Of a stretch of DNA of 54,067 bases, positions 18,507 through 27,692 are shown piece by piece; the first letter of the stretch is position 1; each line of letters opens with the position of its first letter. The stretch is from Dictyoglomus sp. NZ13-RE01 (GTDB taxonomy: Bacteria > Dictyoglomota > Dictyoglomia > Dictyoglomales > Dictyoglomaceae): positions 1 to 54,067 of the forward strand of contig NIRF01000011.1 in assembly GCA_002878375.1 (NCBI GenBank), written 5' to 3'. The notes below the pieces were generated by a model. The model was given only the letters and a program-made list of their open reading frames with translations. It was not told the DNA's origin and ran no database searches. Both the position numbers and the translations under genes were made by a program.

Positions 18507-19625
18507 ATGAGCTCAAAAGTATTTGTTTTACCAATAGAAGAGTACGATAAGAGCCTTATTAAAGAGAAATTAAACGTAGCAATTGAAAGCTTTAACCTCA
18601 ATTTCAAAAATAAAAAGGTCCTTCTTAAACCCAATTTATTGATGCCTGCTCCTCCAAATAGAGCTATTACAACACACCCAATTATAATAGAATCTATTGT
18701 AGAAACTCTAATTGATAAAGGGGCAAAAGAATTACTAATTGGGGATAGTCCGGGAAATAATAGATCTACAGTACAGGGACTTTATGAAATAACTGGAATG
18801 AAAAAGGTTGCAGAAAAAACTGGAGCAAGGCTTGTAAACTTTTCTACCGAAGGAGTTATTGAATTCACTACAAAGAACAATGTCAAAATTCCAGTAACTA
18901 AAATAGTGAAAGAAGTAGATTATATAATAAACTTACCTAAATTAAAAACCCACCAGTTAACATTAATGACATGCGCTATAAAGAATATATTTGGAACTAT
19001 TCCTGGATTTAACAAAACCAAAATGCACACCACTTTTCCCAACGCAAAGGACTTTTCAGAACTTTTGGTAGACCTTTTCAACTTTGTAAAGCCTGCATTA
19101 AACATAGTGGATGCAATTATAGGAATGGAAGGCGATGGTCCCTCTGCAGGAGAACCTAAAAAATTTGGAAAAATTATAGTAGGAGATGATCCTGTAGCTG
19201 TTGATACTGTCGCAGGCTGGATTTTGGGCTATAAACCCCAAGATGTTAAGACCACAGTATTAGCAAAAGAAAAGGGATTGGGAAATTACGAGTTTGATAA
19301 AATAGAACTTATTGGAGCAACATGGGAAGAAATTTATGGAAGAAATGTAAAAAGGGGTAAAAATTACTATGGAATTACCTTAAAACTTCCTTCTTTTCCA
19401 ACAAAACTCATTGCTCCTCTCATAGAAAAAATATTAAAAGTATCCCCTGTTATAAATGACGAGAAATGTATAAAGTGTAAAATATGTATGGAAAGTTGTC
19501 CCCAAAAAGCTATTTACTTGGAAAACGGCAAGATGAAAATAAATTATAAAGAATGTATATCCTGTTTTTGTTGCCATGAACTTTGTCCCCAACAAGCAAT
19601 AGACTTAAAAAGACTTTTCCTATAA
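18507..19625 (+). CDS. DUF362 protein with C-terminal 2x[4Fe-4S] ferredoxin domain
   Basis: A 372-residue iron-sulfur protein. The DUF362 part (about 1-290) shows KVLLKPNLL, THP near 52-54, GDSPG near 88, NLPKLKTHQLTLMTCAIKN and GDDPVAVDTVAG. The C-terminal 60 residues carry two 4Fe-4S motifs, CIKCKICMESCP and CISCFCCHELCP. The physiological reaction of such proteins is not known to me; redox electron transfer is likely. It has no ribosome site of its own and starts 2 bases after cysS, so it probably depends on reinitiation by cysS ribosomes. Confidence 0.85.
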   Translation: MSSKVFVLPIEEYDKSLIKEKLNVAIESFNLNFKNKKVLLKPNLLMPAPPNRAITTHPIIIESIVETLIDKGAKELLIGDSPGNNRSTVQGLYEITGMKKVAEKTGARLVNFSTEGVIEFTTKNNVKIPVTKIVKEVDYIINLPKLKTHQLTLMTCAIKNIFGTIPGFNKTKMHTTFPNAKDFSELLVDLFNFVKPALNIVDAIIGMEGDGPSAGEPKKFGKIIVGDDPVAVDTVAGWILGYKPQDVKTTVLAKEKGLGNYEFDKIELIGATWEEIYGRNVKRGKNYYGITLKLPSFPTKLIAPLIEKILKVSPVINDEKCIKCKICMESCPQKAIYLENGKMKINYKECISCFCCHELCPQQAIDLKRLFL

Positions 19626-19647
19626 TTAACTATTTGGAGGTGATTTT

Positions 19648-20700
19648 ATGAAGAATGAATATATGGGTGAAATGGAGAAATCGTTTTACGGCTTTACAAA
19701 GGAAGGCATTCCAATAGATCAATATATTCTTGTAAACTCAAATGGTCTAATGATGAAAGTGATAACATATGGTGGGGCTATCACAGAGTTGTGGGTACCT
19801 GATAAAAATGGCAATTTTCAGGATATTGTTTTAGGCTTTGACACCTTAGGAGAATATGAAAGTCCTGATAATCCATTCTTTGGTTCTATAATTGGAAGAT
19901 ATGGAAATAGAATAGCTTATGGGAGTTTTTATATAGACGGTATAAAGTACCAACTTGCCATAAATGATAGAGGGAAACATCATCTTCATGGAGGAGTCAA
20001 GGGCTTCCATAGGGTAGTTTTTAAAGCAGTTCCTATAAAAACTCCTTATGGTCCATCCCTTAGACTAAGATATCTAAGTCATGATGGAGAAGAAGGATAT
20101 CCTGGAAACTTGGAGGTTACAGTCACCTACACATTAACAAAAAGCAACGAACTAAGAATAGATTACCTTGCAACTACAGATAAACCCACTATCATTAACT
20201 TAACTAATCATTCCTACTTTAATCTGAGCGGGGATGCTACCAGAGATATTTTGGATCATGAGTTATGGATTGATGCAGATAATTTTACAGAAGTGGACGA
20301 ATATTTAATCCCTACAGGAAAAATCTTACCTGTAAAAGATACCCCCTTAGACTTTACAAAACCCAAAAAGATAAGAGAAGGGCTACCTCAAGGATATGAT
20401 CACAACTTTGTATTAAACAAGAAAAATGGAGAGATGAAGTTAGTAGCAACCTTAAAAGAAAAAACATCAGGACGAATTATGGAGGTATACACAACTGAAC
20501 CAGGATTACAACTATATACGGGTAATTATTTAAATATAAGAGGAAAAGCAGGAAAATTTTACAGTAAACATTATGGTCTATGTTTAGAAACCCAACACTT
20601 TCCAGACTCTCCTAATCATGAAAACTTTCCATCTACCATACTAAGGCCAGGAGAAACCTACATATCCACTACTATTTATAAATTTTCCATAGAAGATTAA
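19648..20700 (+). CDS. galM: Aldose 1-epimerase (galactose mutarotase)
   Basis: A 350-residue cytoplasmic enzyme that interconverts alpha and beta anomers of glucose or galactose. GRYGNRIAYGSFYIDG (about 88-103), the catalytic-region motif TNHSYFNLSG (about 186-195), the HHLHGG substrate motif near 112-117 and the C-terminal LCLETQHFPDSPNH with the catalytic Glu are all there. GGAGGTG precedes the ATG. It ends 4 bases from the convergent LapA-like gene without a visible terminator. Confidence 0.94.
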   Translation: MKNEYMGEMEKSFYGFTKEGIPIDQYILVNSNGLMMKVITYGGAITELWVPDKNGNFQDIVLGFDTLGEYESPDNPFFGSIIGRYGNRIAYGSFYIDGIKYQLAINDRGKHHLHGGVKGFHRVVFKAVPIKTPYGPSLRLRYLSHDGEEGYPGNLEVTVTYTLTKSNELRIDYLATTDKPTIINLTNHSYFNLSGDATRDILDHELWIDADNFTEVDEYLIPTGKILPVKDTPLDFTKPKKIREGLPQGYDHNFVLNKKNGEMKLVATLKEKTSGRIMEVYTTEPGLQLYTGNYLNIRGKAGKFYSKHYGLCLETQHFPDSPNHENFPSTILRPGETYISTTIYKFSIED

Positions 20701-20704
20701 CAAA

Positions 20705-20992
20705 TTATGAGGAAGACTTCTGAGATTCTTGTTTTAAATGGGAAATTTCTTCCTCAAGCTCCTTAATCCTTTTTTGCTGTCGATTTATTAGGGATCTATT
20801 CTTAAAGTATGTAGGGATATAAGTTAATAAAGTTAGAAGAAAACCTAAGGAGAAAGAGATTAAAATAATTAGAGATACTGGAGCAGAATATTGCCAAGGT
20901 CCAAAGTATATAGTAATACTTTGATTATTTTGTATGGAAAATATAACAGCAAAAAGAACCCCAATCAAAAATACTACCAAAAACCTACTCAT
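20705..20992 (-). CDS. Small LapA-like (DUF1049) membrane protein
   Basis: A 95-residue protein with two membrane helices (about 3-24 and 37-62) and a charged C-terminal coiled coil (KRIKELEEEISHLKQE). The pattern FAVIFSIQNNQSITIYFG is typical of the lipopolysaccharide-assembly LapA/DUF1049 family. It begins 20 bases after the LacI-type gene, behind GGAGGAGG, so it is probably co-transcribed with the maltose genes although its job (envelope assembly scaffold) is likely unrelated. Confidence 0.75.
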   Translation of the reverse strand: MSRFLVVFLIGVLFAVIFSIQNNQSITIYFGPWQYSAPVSLIILISFSLGFLLTLLTYIPTYFKNRSLINRQQKRIKELEEEISHLKQESQKSSS

Positions 20993-21012
20993 ATCAAACC
21001 TCCTCCTTATAT

Positions 21013-22026
21013 TTATTTGGAACAGACTGCTGTAGACTCTCTTATAATAAGCTTAGTAGGAAGCTTAATATGTTGAACAGGCATATCTGGATTTTTCAAT
21101 CTCTCAATTAGAATTTCACAAGCCTTTACTCCCATTTCATAAAAAGGTTGTGCCACTGTAGTTAGAGGAGGATTAGTCAATTCTGCCAAAGTATTATCAA
21201 AGCCTATGATAGAAACATCATCAGGTATTTTGTATCCTCTTCTTAAAAGGGCTTTCATGGTTTGTATAGCCATAAAATCACTAAATGTGAAAATTGCAGT
21301 AGGAGGATCCTCTAAACTCATCAATTCTTCTACTGCTTGATCCTCATCAACCTTATCGAAGAAAATCTTAACTAATCTTTCATCAAACTTTATATTTGCC
21401 TCTTCCAAGGCTTTTTTATATCCTTCATATCTTTCTTTAACTATTATACTATTAGGGTTTATGGTAATGTGAGCAATTCTTTTATGCCCTAATTCAATCA
21501 AATATTTTACAGCATTGTAGCTTCCTTCAATATTATCTACATAAACCACATCATGGTCTGAAAGTCGTGGATGTTCCAATATTACTAATGGAAGTTTCTT
21601 CCTCTTTGCAACCTTACTTACCTCTTCATTAGAAAGAGCAGCAGTAATTATTCCATCCACTCTTCTTTCCAACATAATGTTAAGATATTTCATTTCCCTT
21701 AAAGACTTTCCATCAGTATTACATAAAATTAGAGCATAACCATTATGTCTTGCAACATCTTCTACCCCTCGGGCCATGAGAGGAAAAACAGGGTTTACAA
21801 TATCTAATACAAAAAAGGCAATTACCTCAGTCTTCTGCTTTGCAAGACTTCTGGCAACGGCATTAGGTTGATAATCAAGAATTTTAACTGCTTCTAATAC
21901 CCTTCTTCTCGTTTCCTCGCTTATTTTTATTCCAGGAGTATTATTCAAAACAAAGGAAACTGTAGAGCGAGAAACACCCGCTAATTTTGCTACATCCCAG
22001 CTTGTTGGAGTTTTCTTTTTTTTCAA
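21013..22026 (-). CDS. LacI-family regulator of the maltodextrin transport operon
   Basis: A 337-residue repressor starting at a TTG (GGAGGAGG lies 4 to 11 bases upstream). Residues about 8-60 are a LacI helix-turn-helix with DVAKLAGVSRSTVSFVLN and the hinge YQPNAVARSL; the rest is a periplasmic-binding-protein-like effector domain (VDGIITAALS, RRVDG, SIIGFDNTLAELTNPPLTTV). It follows malG behind a hairpin and the matching palindrome stands at the start site of malE, so it likely represses malEFG until a maltodextrin-derived sugar binds. Confidence 0.92.
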   Translation of the reverse strand: MKKKKTPTSWDVAKLAGVSRSTVSFVLNNTPGIKISEETRRRVLEAVKILDYQPNAVARSLAKQKTEVIAFFVLDIVNPVFPLMARGVEDVARHNGYALILCNTDGKSLREMKYLNIMLERRVDGIITAALSNEEVSKVAKRKKLPLVILEHPRLSDHDVVYVDNIEGSYNAVKYLIELGHKRIAHITINPNSIIVKERYEGYKKALEEANIKFDERLVKIFFDKVDEDQAVEELMSLEDPPTAIFTFSDFMAIQTMKALLRRGYKIPDDVSIIGFDNTLAELTNPPLTTVAQPFYEMGVKACEILIERLKNPDMPVQHIKLPTKLIIRESTAVCSK

Positions 22027-22054
22027 AATACCTCCTCCTTCTTAAGACAAACCT

Positions 22055-22085
22055 AAGGTCCCCTGAGGGACCATCAGGGGACCTT
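22055..22085 (-). terminator. Hairpin between malG and the lacI-type gene
   Basis: On the minus strand AAGGTCCCCTGA pairs perfectly with TCAGGGGACCTT around a 7-base loop, starting at the malG stop codon. The following tract (AGGTTTGTCTT) is only mildly T-rich, so it is more likely a partial terminator or RNA-stabilising hairpin. GGTCCC is repeated in the loop, allowing a shorter alternative hairpin GGTCCC-TCAG-GGGACC with the same 3' arm. Confidence 0.7.
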
Positions 22086-22930
22086 TATTCTTTTACTGCT
22101 CCACGTGTAAGTCCCGAAACTATTAAATTTTGTAGAGCCAAAAATACAATTACTATGGGAAGCCCTCCAACTATAGATGCAGCTGCAAAATCTCCCCACC
22201 TTACATCATACATACCAGCAACAAAGTTTCTAAGACCAACTGCAAAGGTATATTTTGCAGGATCTTTTAAGAGAATGTTTGCTAAAATAAAATCTGAGTA
22301 TGTTCCAATAAAAGTTGTTATAGCTACTACTGCCAATATGGGGCGTGCAAGAGGAAGAACTATTTTATAATAAGTTTGGAATCTTGTTGCACCATCAATT
22401 AATGCAGATTCCTCCAAAGAGTCAGGAATGGTATCAAAGTATCCCTTAATAAGCCAGATATTGTATGGGATTCCACCACCTAAATACACCATTACAAGTC
22501 CCGATAAGGTATTAAGCCCCAAAAAAGGTATATATTTTCCAACATGGTAAAGCAAAAGATATACTGCTACCATTCCCATTATTGCAGGAAACATCTGCAA
22601 AATCAGCAAAGTCATAAGACTATAATTCTTTCCCCAAAATCTAAATCTGGAAAAGGCGTAGGCTGCTAAAGAGACAAAAAACACATTCAGAATAGATGTG
22701 GACGTAGATACAATAACAGAATTTTTTATCCATGTAAAAAAGCCAATTTCTGTTAATCTCTGATAATGATAAAGAGTGGGTTGTTCAGGAATAAGTCTCT
22801 GCCCCACTAATCCTCCCCCTGCTCTAAAAGAGGCAGAAATAGTCCACGCCACAGGGAAAAAAGTAAAAACCAAGAATATCCAGATAATTATATGTTTTGG
22901 AAACTGTTTTATAAAACTTTGATTTTTCAT
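22085..22930 (-). CDS. malG: Maltodextrin ABC transporter permease MalG
   Basis: A 281-residue membrane protein with six hydrophobic segments, the second permease of the importer. The EAA loop reads EESALIDGATRFQTYYKIVLPLARP (near 193-217), the contact to the ATPase. Length and position match MalG. It overlaps malF by 4 bases (ATGA) and the pair should form the heterodimeric channel. Confidence 0.93.
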   Translation of the reverse strand: MKNQSFIKQFPKHIIIWIFLVFTFFPVAWTISASFRAGGGLVGQRLIPEQPTLYHYQRLTEIGFFTWIKNSVIVSTSTSILNVFFVSLAAYAFSRFRFWGKNYSLMTLLILQMFPAIMGMVAVYLLLYHVGKYIPFLGLNTLSGLVMVYLGGGIPYNIWLIKGYFDTIPDSLEESALIDGATRFQTYYKIVLPLARPILAVVAITTFIGTYSDFILANILLKDPAKYTFAVGLRNFVAGMYDVRWGDFAAASIVGGLPIVIVFLALQNLIVSGLTRGAVKE

Positions 22931-24447
22931 TCAAATCTCACCTCTCGCTTTAACATACCGGAGATCCAAAAGTTAAACACGCTTATAGTAGCTATTATTA
23001 AGAATACGATGATTGATATAGTAGCTGCTAAGCCATAATCTTGCCCTCTTCCTCCTTCAAAGGCAAGCTTATAAGTATAAGATATAAGAATATCTGTAGT
23101 CCCTGCTACTGTAGAAACATCTGCCATGGGTGGTCTTCCTGCAGTTAAAAGGTATATTACATTAAAATTATTGAAGTTAAAGGAGAAAGAACCTACAAGC
23201 AGAGGACCAATAGCAGTTAACAATAGAGGAAGAGTTATATTCCAAAATTGCTGTCGAGGAGTTGCCCCATCAACTTTTGATGCCTCATAAAGCTCGTCAG
23301 GAATACTCTGTAATGCTCCAAGACATACAGTCATCATGTATGGAAATCCAAGCCAAAGATTAACAATAAACAAAGCTACCCTTGCCCAAAAAGTATCTAA
23401 AAACCAAGGAATTTTTACTCCAATTATACTATTTAATATTCTATTGACTACTCCTACTTCCTGATTTAGTAGACCTACCCATATTAAAAGGGAGATAAAA
23501 GCGGGAATAGCCCAAGGAACTATTAGAAGAGTTCTATAAAGGCTCTTGAATCTTAAATTTTTATCACTCATAAGTAAGGCAAGACCTAACCCTACAGCAA
23601 AATTAAGAAGAGTAGTTACTCCTGCCCAAATTACAGTCCAAGAAAATACTCTAAAGAAGGGTTTTGATACCCTTTCATCCTTAATAAGTCTTTTGAAGTT
23701 CTCCCATCCAACATCTTCTACAAATCCAGGAAGAAGTTCCTCACCATTTGATCTTACAAAAAATCCATTTTTAGCAACCAATTTCTCATTATTCATGTAA
23801 TCATACAATGCATCTTCTTCAGGTATATATTTATACCTCTGTCGAAGGGTAGAAAAGTGTAAGAGATCACTCATCTTAAGAACTATACCATTTTCCAAAT
23901 GATACTCTAATTTTTGGACTTCAGAGAGTTTGGAAAATTTCTTATCAGAAGGAATTTTAGTGAATCCATCAATCTCATTAGGGAAATTTTTAACTCCCAA
24001 AGAAATTAACTTATTATCCTTTACTATGTATACGTTTTCTTCTTCATCTTGGAATAGAAGTTTTATCTCTCCTTTTTTGTTTACATACACTTCATAAATA
24101 TAATTTTTTGAATCTGCAGGGGTAAAAGTTTCTTTTTCCAACTGTTCTACTACTTGTTCTTTTGTCAGGATATGACCTGTTCCATAATTTGTAAAAGCAA
24201 TTCTGATAGTATATATTATTGGATAAATCATGAATATAACCATTAACATGAAAGCAGGAACAATATATTTCCATGCATTGAATTTAGGATGAATAATTAG
24301 GAAAACAAAAAACAAAGTTATTAGAAATGTAACAAGTCCAAAGATAAAGCCAGCTATAGAAGAAAGGATATAGCTAAAAAATATTCCAACCCCTGCTATC
24401 AGAGAAGCATATAAAAAAACAAAAATATTTCTCCATAGATAACGCAT
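22927..24447 (-). CDS. malF: Maltodextrin ABC transporter permease MalF
   Basis: A 506-residue permease. After three N-terminal hydrophobic segments (to about 85) there is a large polar domain (about 90-260, containing YEVYVNKKGEIKLLFQDEEENVYIV), corresponding to the big extracytoplasmic P2 loop of E. coli MalF; the transport domain with the EAA loop EASKVDGATPRQQFWNITLPLL (about 390-411) follows. Such a large loop contacts the binding protein. It starts behind AGGAGG, after the hairpin that separates it from malE. Confidence 0.93.
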   Translation of the reverse strand: MRYLWRNIFVFLYASLIAGVGIFFSYILSSIAGFIFGLVTFLITLFFVFLIIHPKFNAWKYIVPAFMLMVIFMIYPIIYTIRIAFTNYGTGHILTKEQVVEQLEKETFTPADSKNYIYEVYVNKKGEIKLLFQDEEENVYIVKDNKLISLGVKNFPNEIDGFTKIPSDKKFSKLSEVQKLEYHLENGIVLKMSDLLHFSTLRQRYKYIPEEDALYDYMNNEKLVAKNGFFVRSNGEELLPGFVEDVGWENFKRLIKDERVSKPFFRVFSWTVIWAGVTTLLNFAVGLGLALLMSDKNLRFKSLYRTLLIVPWAIPAFISLLIWVGLLNQEVGVVNRILNSIIGVKIPWFLDTFWARVALFIVNLWLGFPYMMTVCLGALQSIPDELYEASKVDGATPRQQFWNITLPLLLTAIGPLLVGSFSFNFNNFNVIYLLTAGRPPMADVSTVAGTTDILISYTYKLAFEGGRGQDYGLAATISIIVFLIIATISVFNFWISGMLKREVRFE

Positions 24448-24469
24448 AATTTACTCCTCCTGGTGAGAG

Positions 24470-24492
24470 AAGGGGGGATATAATCCCCCCTT
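24470..24492 (-). terminator. Intercistronic hairpin between malE and malF
   Basis: AAGGGGGGAT (24470-24479) pairs perfectly with ATCCCCCCTT (24483-24492) around a 3-base loop. Read on the minus strand it lies between the malE stop and malF, followed by only a weak CT-rich tract, so partial termination or 3' protection of malE mRNA is expected, giving more binding protein than permease. Confidence 0.75.
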
Positions 24493-24499
24493 TATATTT

Positions 24500-25696
24500 T
24501 TATTTCTTTGCTTTAGCAATAGCATCCTTTATTTGGGCTACTGCATCTTTAAGAGCCACATCTGGAGCCTTTTTCCCTGTAGTGATAAGAGTTAAAGCAT
24601 CACCCATAAAGCTCCACACAGGTCCCATTTCTGGTATATTTGGCATGGGAATACCATCAGCAGCGCTGGCACCAAAGGCTTTAATATCTGGATTTGAGGA
24701 AACTACTTTATAAGCATCTTTTCTTGCTAATATTCTTGGGTCCTTTTCAAAAATCTTCAACTCTAACTCCTTTGTAGCCAAAACCTCTACTGCAAATGTC
24801 TTTACAATTGCAAGATTTGGAGTGCGGGCATTAATCATAAATCCCTGAACACCTACAAAAGGTCTCATAGGTTTTCCATCAATTTTTGGTAATTTTGCTA
24901 CTCCGTAATTAATTTTAGCCCTCTTGATATTATCTATCTCCCATGGACCATTAATCATCATTCCTAATTTTCCTTCTGAGAACAAGCTTGTAGTAGTTTG
25001 ATAATCTACTCCTTGCTTAAGAATCCCTTCTTTAAAGAGATTTACTAACTTCTCTACTCCCTTTATTGCTCCTTCATTTGCTAAACCAATATCTGTTGGA
25101 TCCAAACCTGATGGTGTCTCTTTAAATACATACCCACCAAGAGCAGAGAAGAAAGGAAAACTGAAATAGAAATTGTTATAATCATATAAAAATCCATATT
25201 GATTTCCTTTAGTTAATCTTTTTGCAATACTTACCAATGCTTCGTAAGTAGTAGGTGGATTTGGAACTAAGTCTTTATTATAAATTAAAGCAACAGCTTC
25301 CATAGAATATGGAATTCCGTATAATTTCCCTTTATAAGACATTGCTTGAAGAGTAACTGGTGTGAACTGATCAAGAACATTTTTAGGTAAAAAGTCAATA
25401 GGTAGTAATAATCCATTAGCAACCAATTCTCCTACCCAGTCATGAGCTCCAACTATTATATCTGGTGCTTCCCCTGTAGGTGCTGCTGTAATAAACTTTG
25501 GTTTAATATCTCCAAAACCAACCTCACTTACTTCCACAGGAATGCCATACTTTTCTGTAAAACCTTTCACAAATTCTCTAATTTGATTTACTTGTGCCTC
25601 AGATGTCCAAATAGTAATTTTACCAGGAACCGCTGCAGGAGTTAATGAAAAAACAACTAATAAAGCAAACACTAACAAAACAAGAAATCTTTTCAT
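24500..25696 (-). CDS. malE: Maltose/maltodextrin-binding protein
   Basis: A 398-residue solute-binding protein (family 1). The N-terminus MKRFLVLLVFALLVVFSLTP is a signal peptide. KITIWTSEAQVNQIREFVKGF begins the mature domain; APDIIVGAHDWVGEL, YGIPYSMEAVALIYNKDLV, EGKLGMMINGPWEI and VGVQGFMINA are typical MalE stretches. It captures maltose or longer dextrins outside the membrane and delivers them to MalFG. First gene of the operon, with AGGAGG, a good promoter and a LacI-type operator upstream. Confidence 0.93.
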   Translation of the reverse strand: MKRFLVLLVFALLVVFSLTPAAVPGKITIWTSEAQVNQIREFVKGFTEKYGIPVEVSEVGFGDIKPKFITAAPTGEAPDIIVGAHDWVGELVANGLLLPIDFLPKNVLDQFTPVTLQAMSYKGKLYGIPYSMEAVALIYNKDLVPNPPTTYEALVSIAKRLTKGNQYGFLYDYNNFYFSFPFFSALGGYVFKETPSGLDPTDIGLANEGAIKGVEKLVNLFKEGILKQGVDYQTTTSLFSEGKLGMMINGPWEIDNIKRAKINYGVAKLPKIDGKPMRPFVGVQGFMINARTPNLAIVKTFAVEVLATKELELKIFEKDPRILARKDAYKVVSSNPDIKAFGASAADGIPMPNIPEMGPVWSFMGDALTLITTGKKAPDVALKDAVAQIKDAIAKAKK

Positions 25697-25780
25697 TTTA
25701 AACCCTCCTTTAGATTTATTTTTCTCAAAAGGTTCAGGTTCATAAATATATTTTTAAAATTTCTCACCTCCATTTCCATT

Positions 25781-25800
25781 TAATTAACTCGCGTTAATTA
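25781..25800 (-). promoter_or_regulatory. LacI-type operator at the malE start site
   Basis: TAATTAAC-TCGC-GTTAATTA is an inverted repeat with perfect 8-base arms and a central CG, as usual for LacI/GalR proteins. It covers about +1 to +20 of the malE transcript, so bound repressor should block initiation. The regulator encoded at 21013-22026 is the obvious candidate. Confidence 0.75.
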
Positions 25801-25807
25801 CACGATA

Positions 25808-25837
25808 AGTTTACCATTTTTCATTAATTAGTGTCAA
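25808..25837 (-). promoter_or_regulatory. Promoter of malEFG
   Basis: On the minus strand TTGACA (25832-25837) and TAAACT (25808-25813) are 18 bases apart, just downstream of the phosphorylase stop codon. The expected start is near 25801, next to the operator. Confidence 0.7.
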
Positions 25838-25853
25838 TAAAAATTTATTTTAT

Positions 25854-27557
25854 CTAAATAAATTTCTTGAAATAGGCATCGGTAATATATCTTTTCATCA
25901 TTCTATGGGTATTAAAATAGGATGCTATATTCCCTATGGAATTCTTCATTATCTGTATCCATTGGTCTGGATTTTTGTAATACATAGGTATTATAATGTA
26001 CTCCAACTTGTTATATAAATCATCTATCTCTTCTTGAATGTGATTCTCAATACTTCTCTCTTCACTTGGAGATGGTCCTATTGACCATCCTGTTACCCCT
26101 TCTATGTGCCCCTCTATCCACCATCCATCAAGTACACTGAAGTTTATCACTCCATTGTGAGCTGCTTTCATTCCACTTGTCCCAGACGCCTCTAAGGGTC
26201 TTTGAGGGGTATTTAACCATACATCTACACCAGCTACTATCTTCTTAGCCATATCTAAATTGTAATCCTGCAAGTATACTATCTTTATTTCGTCTTTTAA
26301 TTCTTTCATGTATCCATATATCTCTTTTATTAATCTCTTCCCCTCCTCATCCTTTGGATGAGCTTTCCCTGCATATACTATCTGTATCGGTCCTTTTCTC
26401 TTTACCTTCTTTAATCTATTTATGTCAGTAAATAATAAGTGTGGTCTTTTATAGGCTGTAGCTCTCCTTGCAAACCCTAATGTAAGTACATTCTCCTCAA
26501 ACTTTACACCTGTCTGATCGTATATGTATGAGATTAAATCCCTCTTCGCCTGCATGTGCGCTTCCCATATCTTTTCATTTGGTATTACCTCTACCCTCGC
26601 TAATAACTCTGGCTCAGTTGCCCAACCTGGTATGTATTCGTCGTATAGCTTCCTAAATCCTGCTGAGGTCCATGTGAATGAGTGAACTCCGTTCGTTATG
26701 GCATGTATCACCCTACCTGGGAACATTTGGGAGGATACTTCTTGATGCCTCTTCGCTACCCCATTTACATATCCTGATAGGTTTAGGGCAAGTAGTGTCA
26801 TATTTAATTCTTTCTCTCCTCCAAACTTTTGTAAAAGCTCAAAGGAGATATAGTCGCCTAATATTTTTTTGACTAATTCGTATGGAAATCTGTCATGCCC
26901 TGCCTCTACTGGTGTGTGAGTAGTGAATACACAAAGATCTTTTACCACCTCTACTCTCTCTTCCAAAGGTCTTCCGTTTGTCTTATTCAGTAGCTCCAAT
27001 GTGAGTAGGGCTGAATGCCCTTCATTTATGTGATATTTTCTTATAGTTAATCCTAATGCCTCTAAAACTCTTACCCCTCCTATTCCTAATACTATCTCTT
27101 GTTTTAGTCTGTAACTTGCATCTCCCCCATATAGATAGTCGGTTATTGTCCTGTCTTCTAAACTATTTTCTTGTAGGTTCGTATCTAAAAAGATAACTGG
27201 AACAATTGAGCCTGTATACGACTTCCAATAATATACCCATGGTTTGATATATACATCTCTTCCTTCTATCTTCACTGATACCTGAATGGGCAAGGAAGTT
27301 AAATATTGCTCTGGATTCCATTCATATGGTAGTTCCTTTTGAGTGCCATCTTCCTCTATAATTTGTTTAAAGTATCCCTTCCTGCTTATCAATGTGACTG
27401 CTACAAAGGGTATATTTAGGTCCGCTGCAGTCCTTACTGTGTCTCCTGCAAGCACTCCTAATCCCCCACTGTATGTGGGTATCTCTGATATTAATGCTAT
27501 CTCCATTGAAAAATATGCTATTACTTGTTCCTTCTTTAAAATCTCCCAAATATCCAT
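25854..27557 (-). CDS. malP: Alpha-glucan (maltodextrin/glycogen) phosphorylase, GT35
   Basis: A 567-residue phosphorylase, the short prokaryotic form (classical MalP is about 800). It releases glucose 1-phosphate from alpha-1,4-glucans. YFSMEIALISEIPTYSGGLG (about 15-34) is the start of the family core, HINEGHSALLTLELL (176-190) and FTTHTPVEAGHDRF (211-224) follow, and the pyridoxal-phosphate lysine is K464 in EASGTSGMKAAHNG. It lies directly upstream of malE on the same strand but has its own promoter region; it would process dextrins imported by MalEFG. Confidence 0.95.
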   Translation of the reverse strand: MDIWEILKKEQVIAYFSMEIALISEIPTYSGGLGVLAGDTVRTAADLNIPFVAVTLISRKGYFKQIIEEDGTQKELPYEWNPEQYLTSLPIQVSVKIEGRDVYIKPWVYYWKSYTGSIVPVIFLDTNLQENSLEDRTITDYLYGGDASYRLKQEIVLGIGGVRVLEALGLTIRKYHINEGHSALLTLELLNKTNGRPLEERVEVVKDLCVFTTHTPVEAGHDRFPYELVKKILGDYISFELLQKFGGEKELNMTLLALNLSGYVNGVAKRHQEVSSQMFPGRVIHAITNGVHSFTWTSAGFRKLYDEYIPGWATEPELLARVEVIPNEKIWEAHMQAKRDLISYIYDQTGVKFEENVLTLGFARRATAYKRPHLLFTDINRLKKVKRKGPIQIVYAGKAHPKDEEGKRLIKEIYGYMKELKDEIKIVYLQDYNLDMAKKIVAGVDVWLNTPQRPLEASGTSGMKAAHNGVINFSVLDGWWIEGHIEGVTGWSIGPSPSEERSIENHIQEEIDDLYNKLEYIIIPMYYKNPDQWIQIMKNSIGNIASYFNTHRMMKRYITDAYFKKFI

Positions 27558-27597
27558 ATAAACCTCCTATGCACTAAAATATAAAAACTCCTTTAAT

Positions 27598-27625
27598 AAT
27601 ATAGCAACTTTTTCCAAAATGCAAA
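27598..27625 (-). promoter_or_regulatory. Possible malP promoter
   Basis: On the minus strand TTTGCA (27620-27625) and TATATT (27598-27603) are 16 bases apart, about 40 bases before the ATG. Several other AT-rich hexamers lie nearby, so this is only a best guess. Confidence 0.35.
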
Positions 27626-27692
27626 TTTGTATAATAAGCATGAGAAAAACAAATTACTTACTTCTCTTAATATTAACACATGTTAGTATCAT

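Noticed and set aside
20700-20760. A terminator between the convergent galM and LapA-like genes
   Set aside because: Only the short GAAGACTTC palindrome is present and there is no T tract; no convincing terminator was seen.
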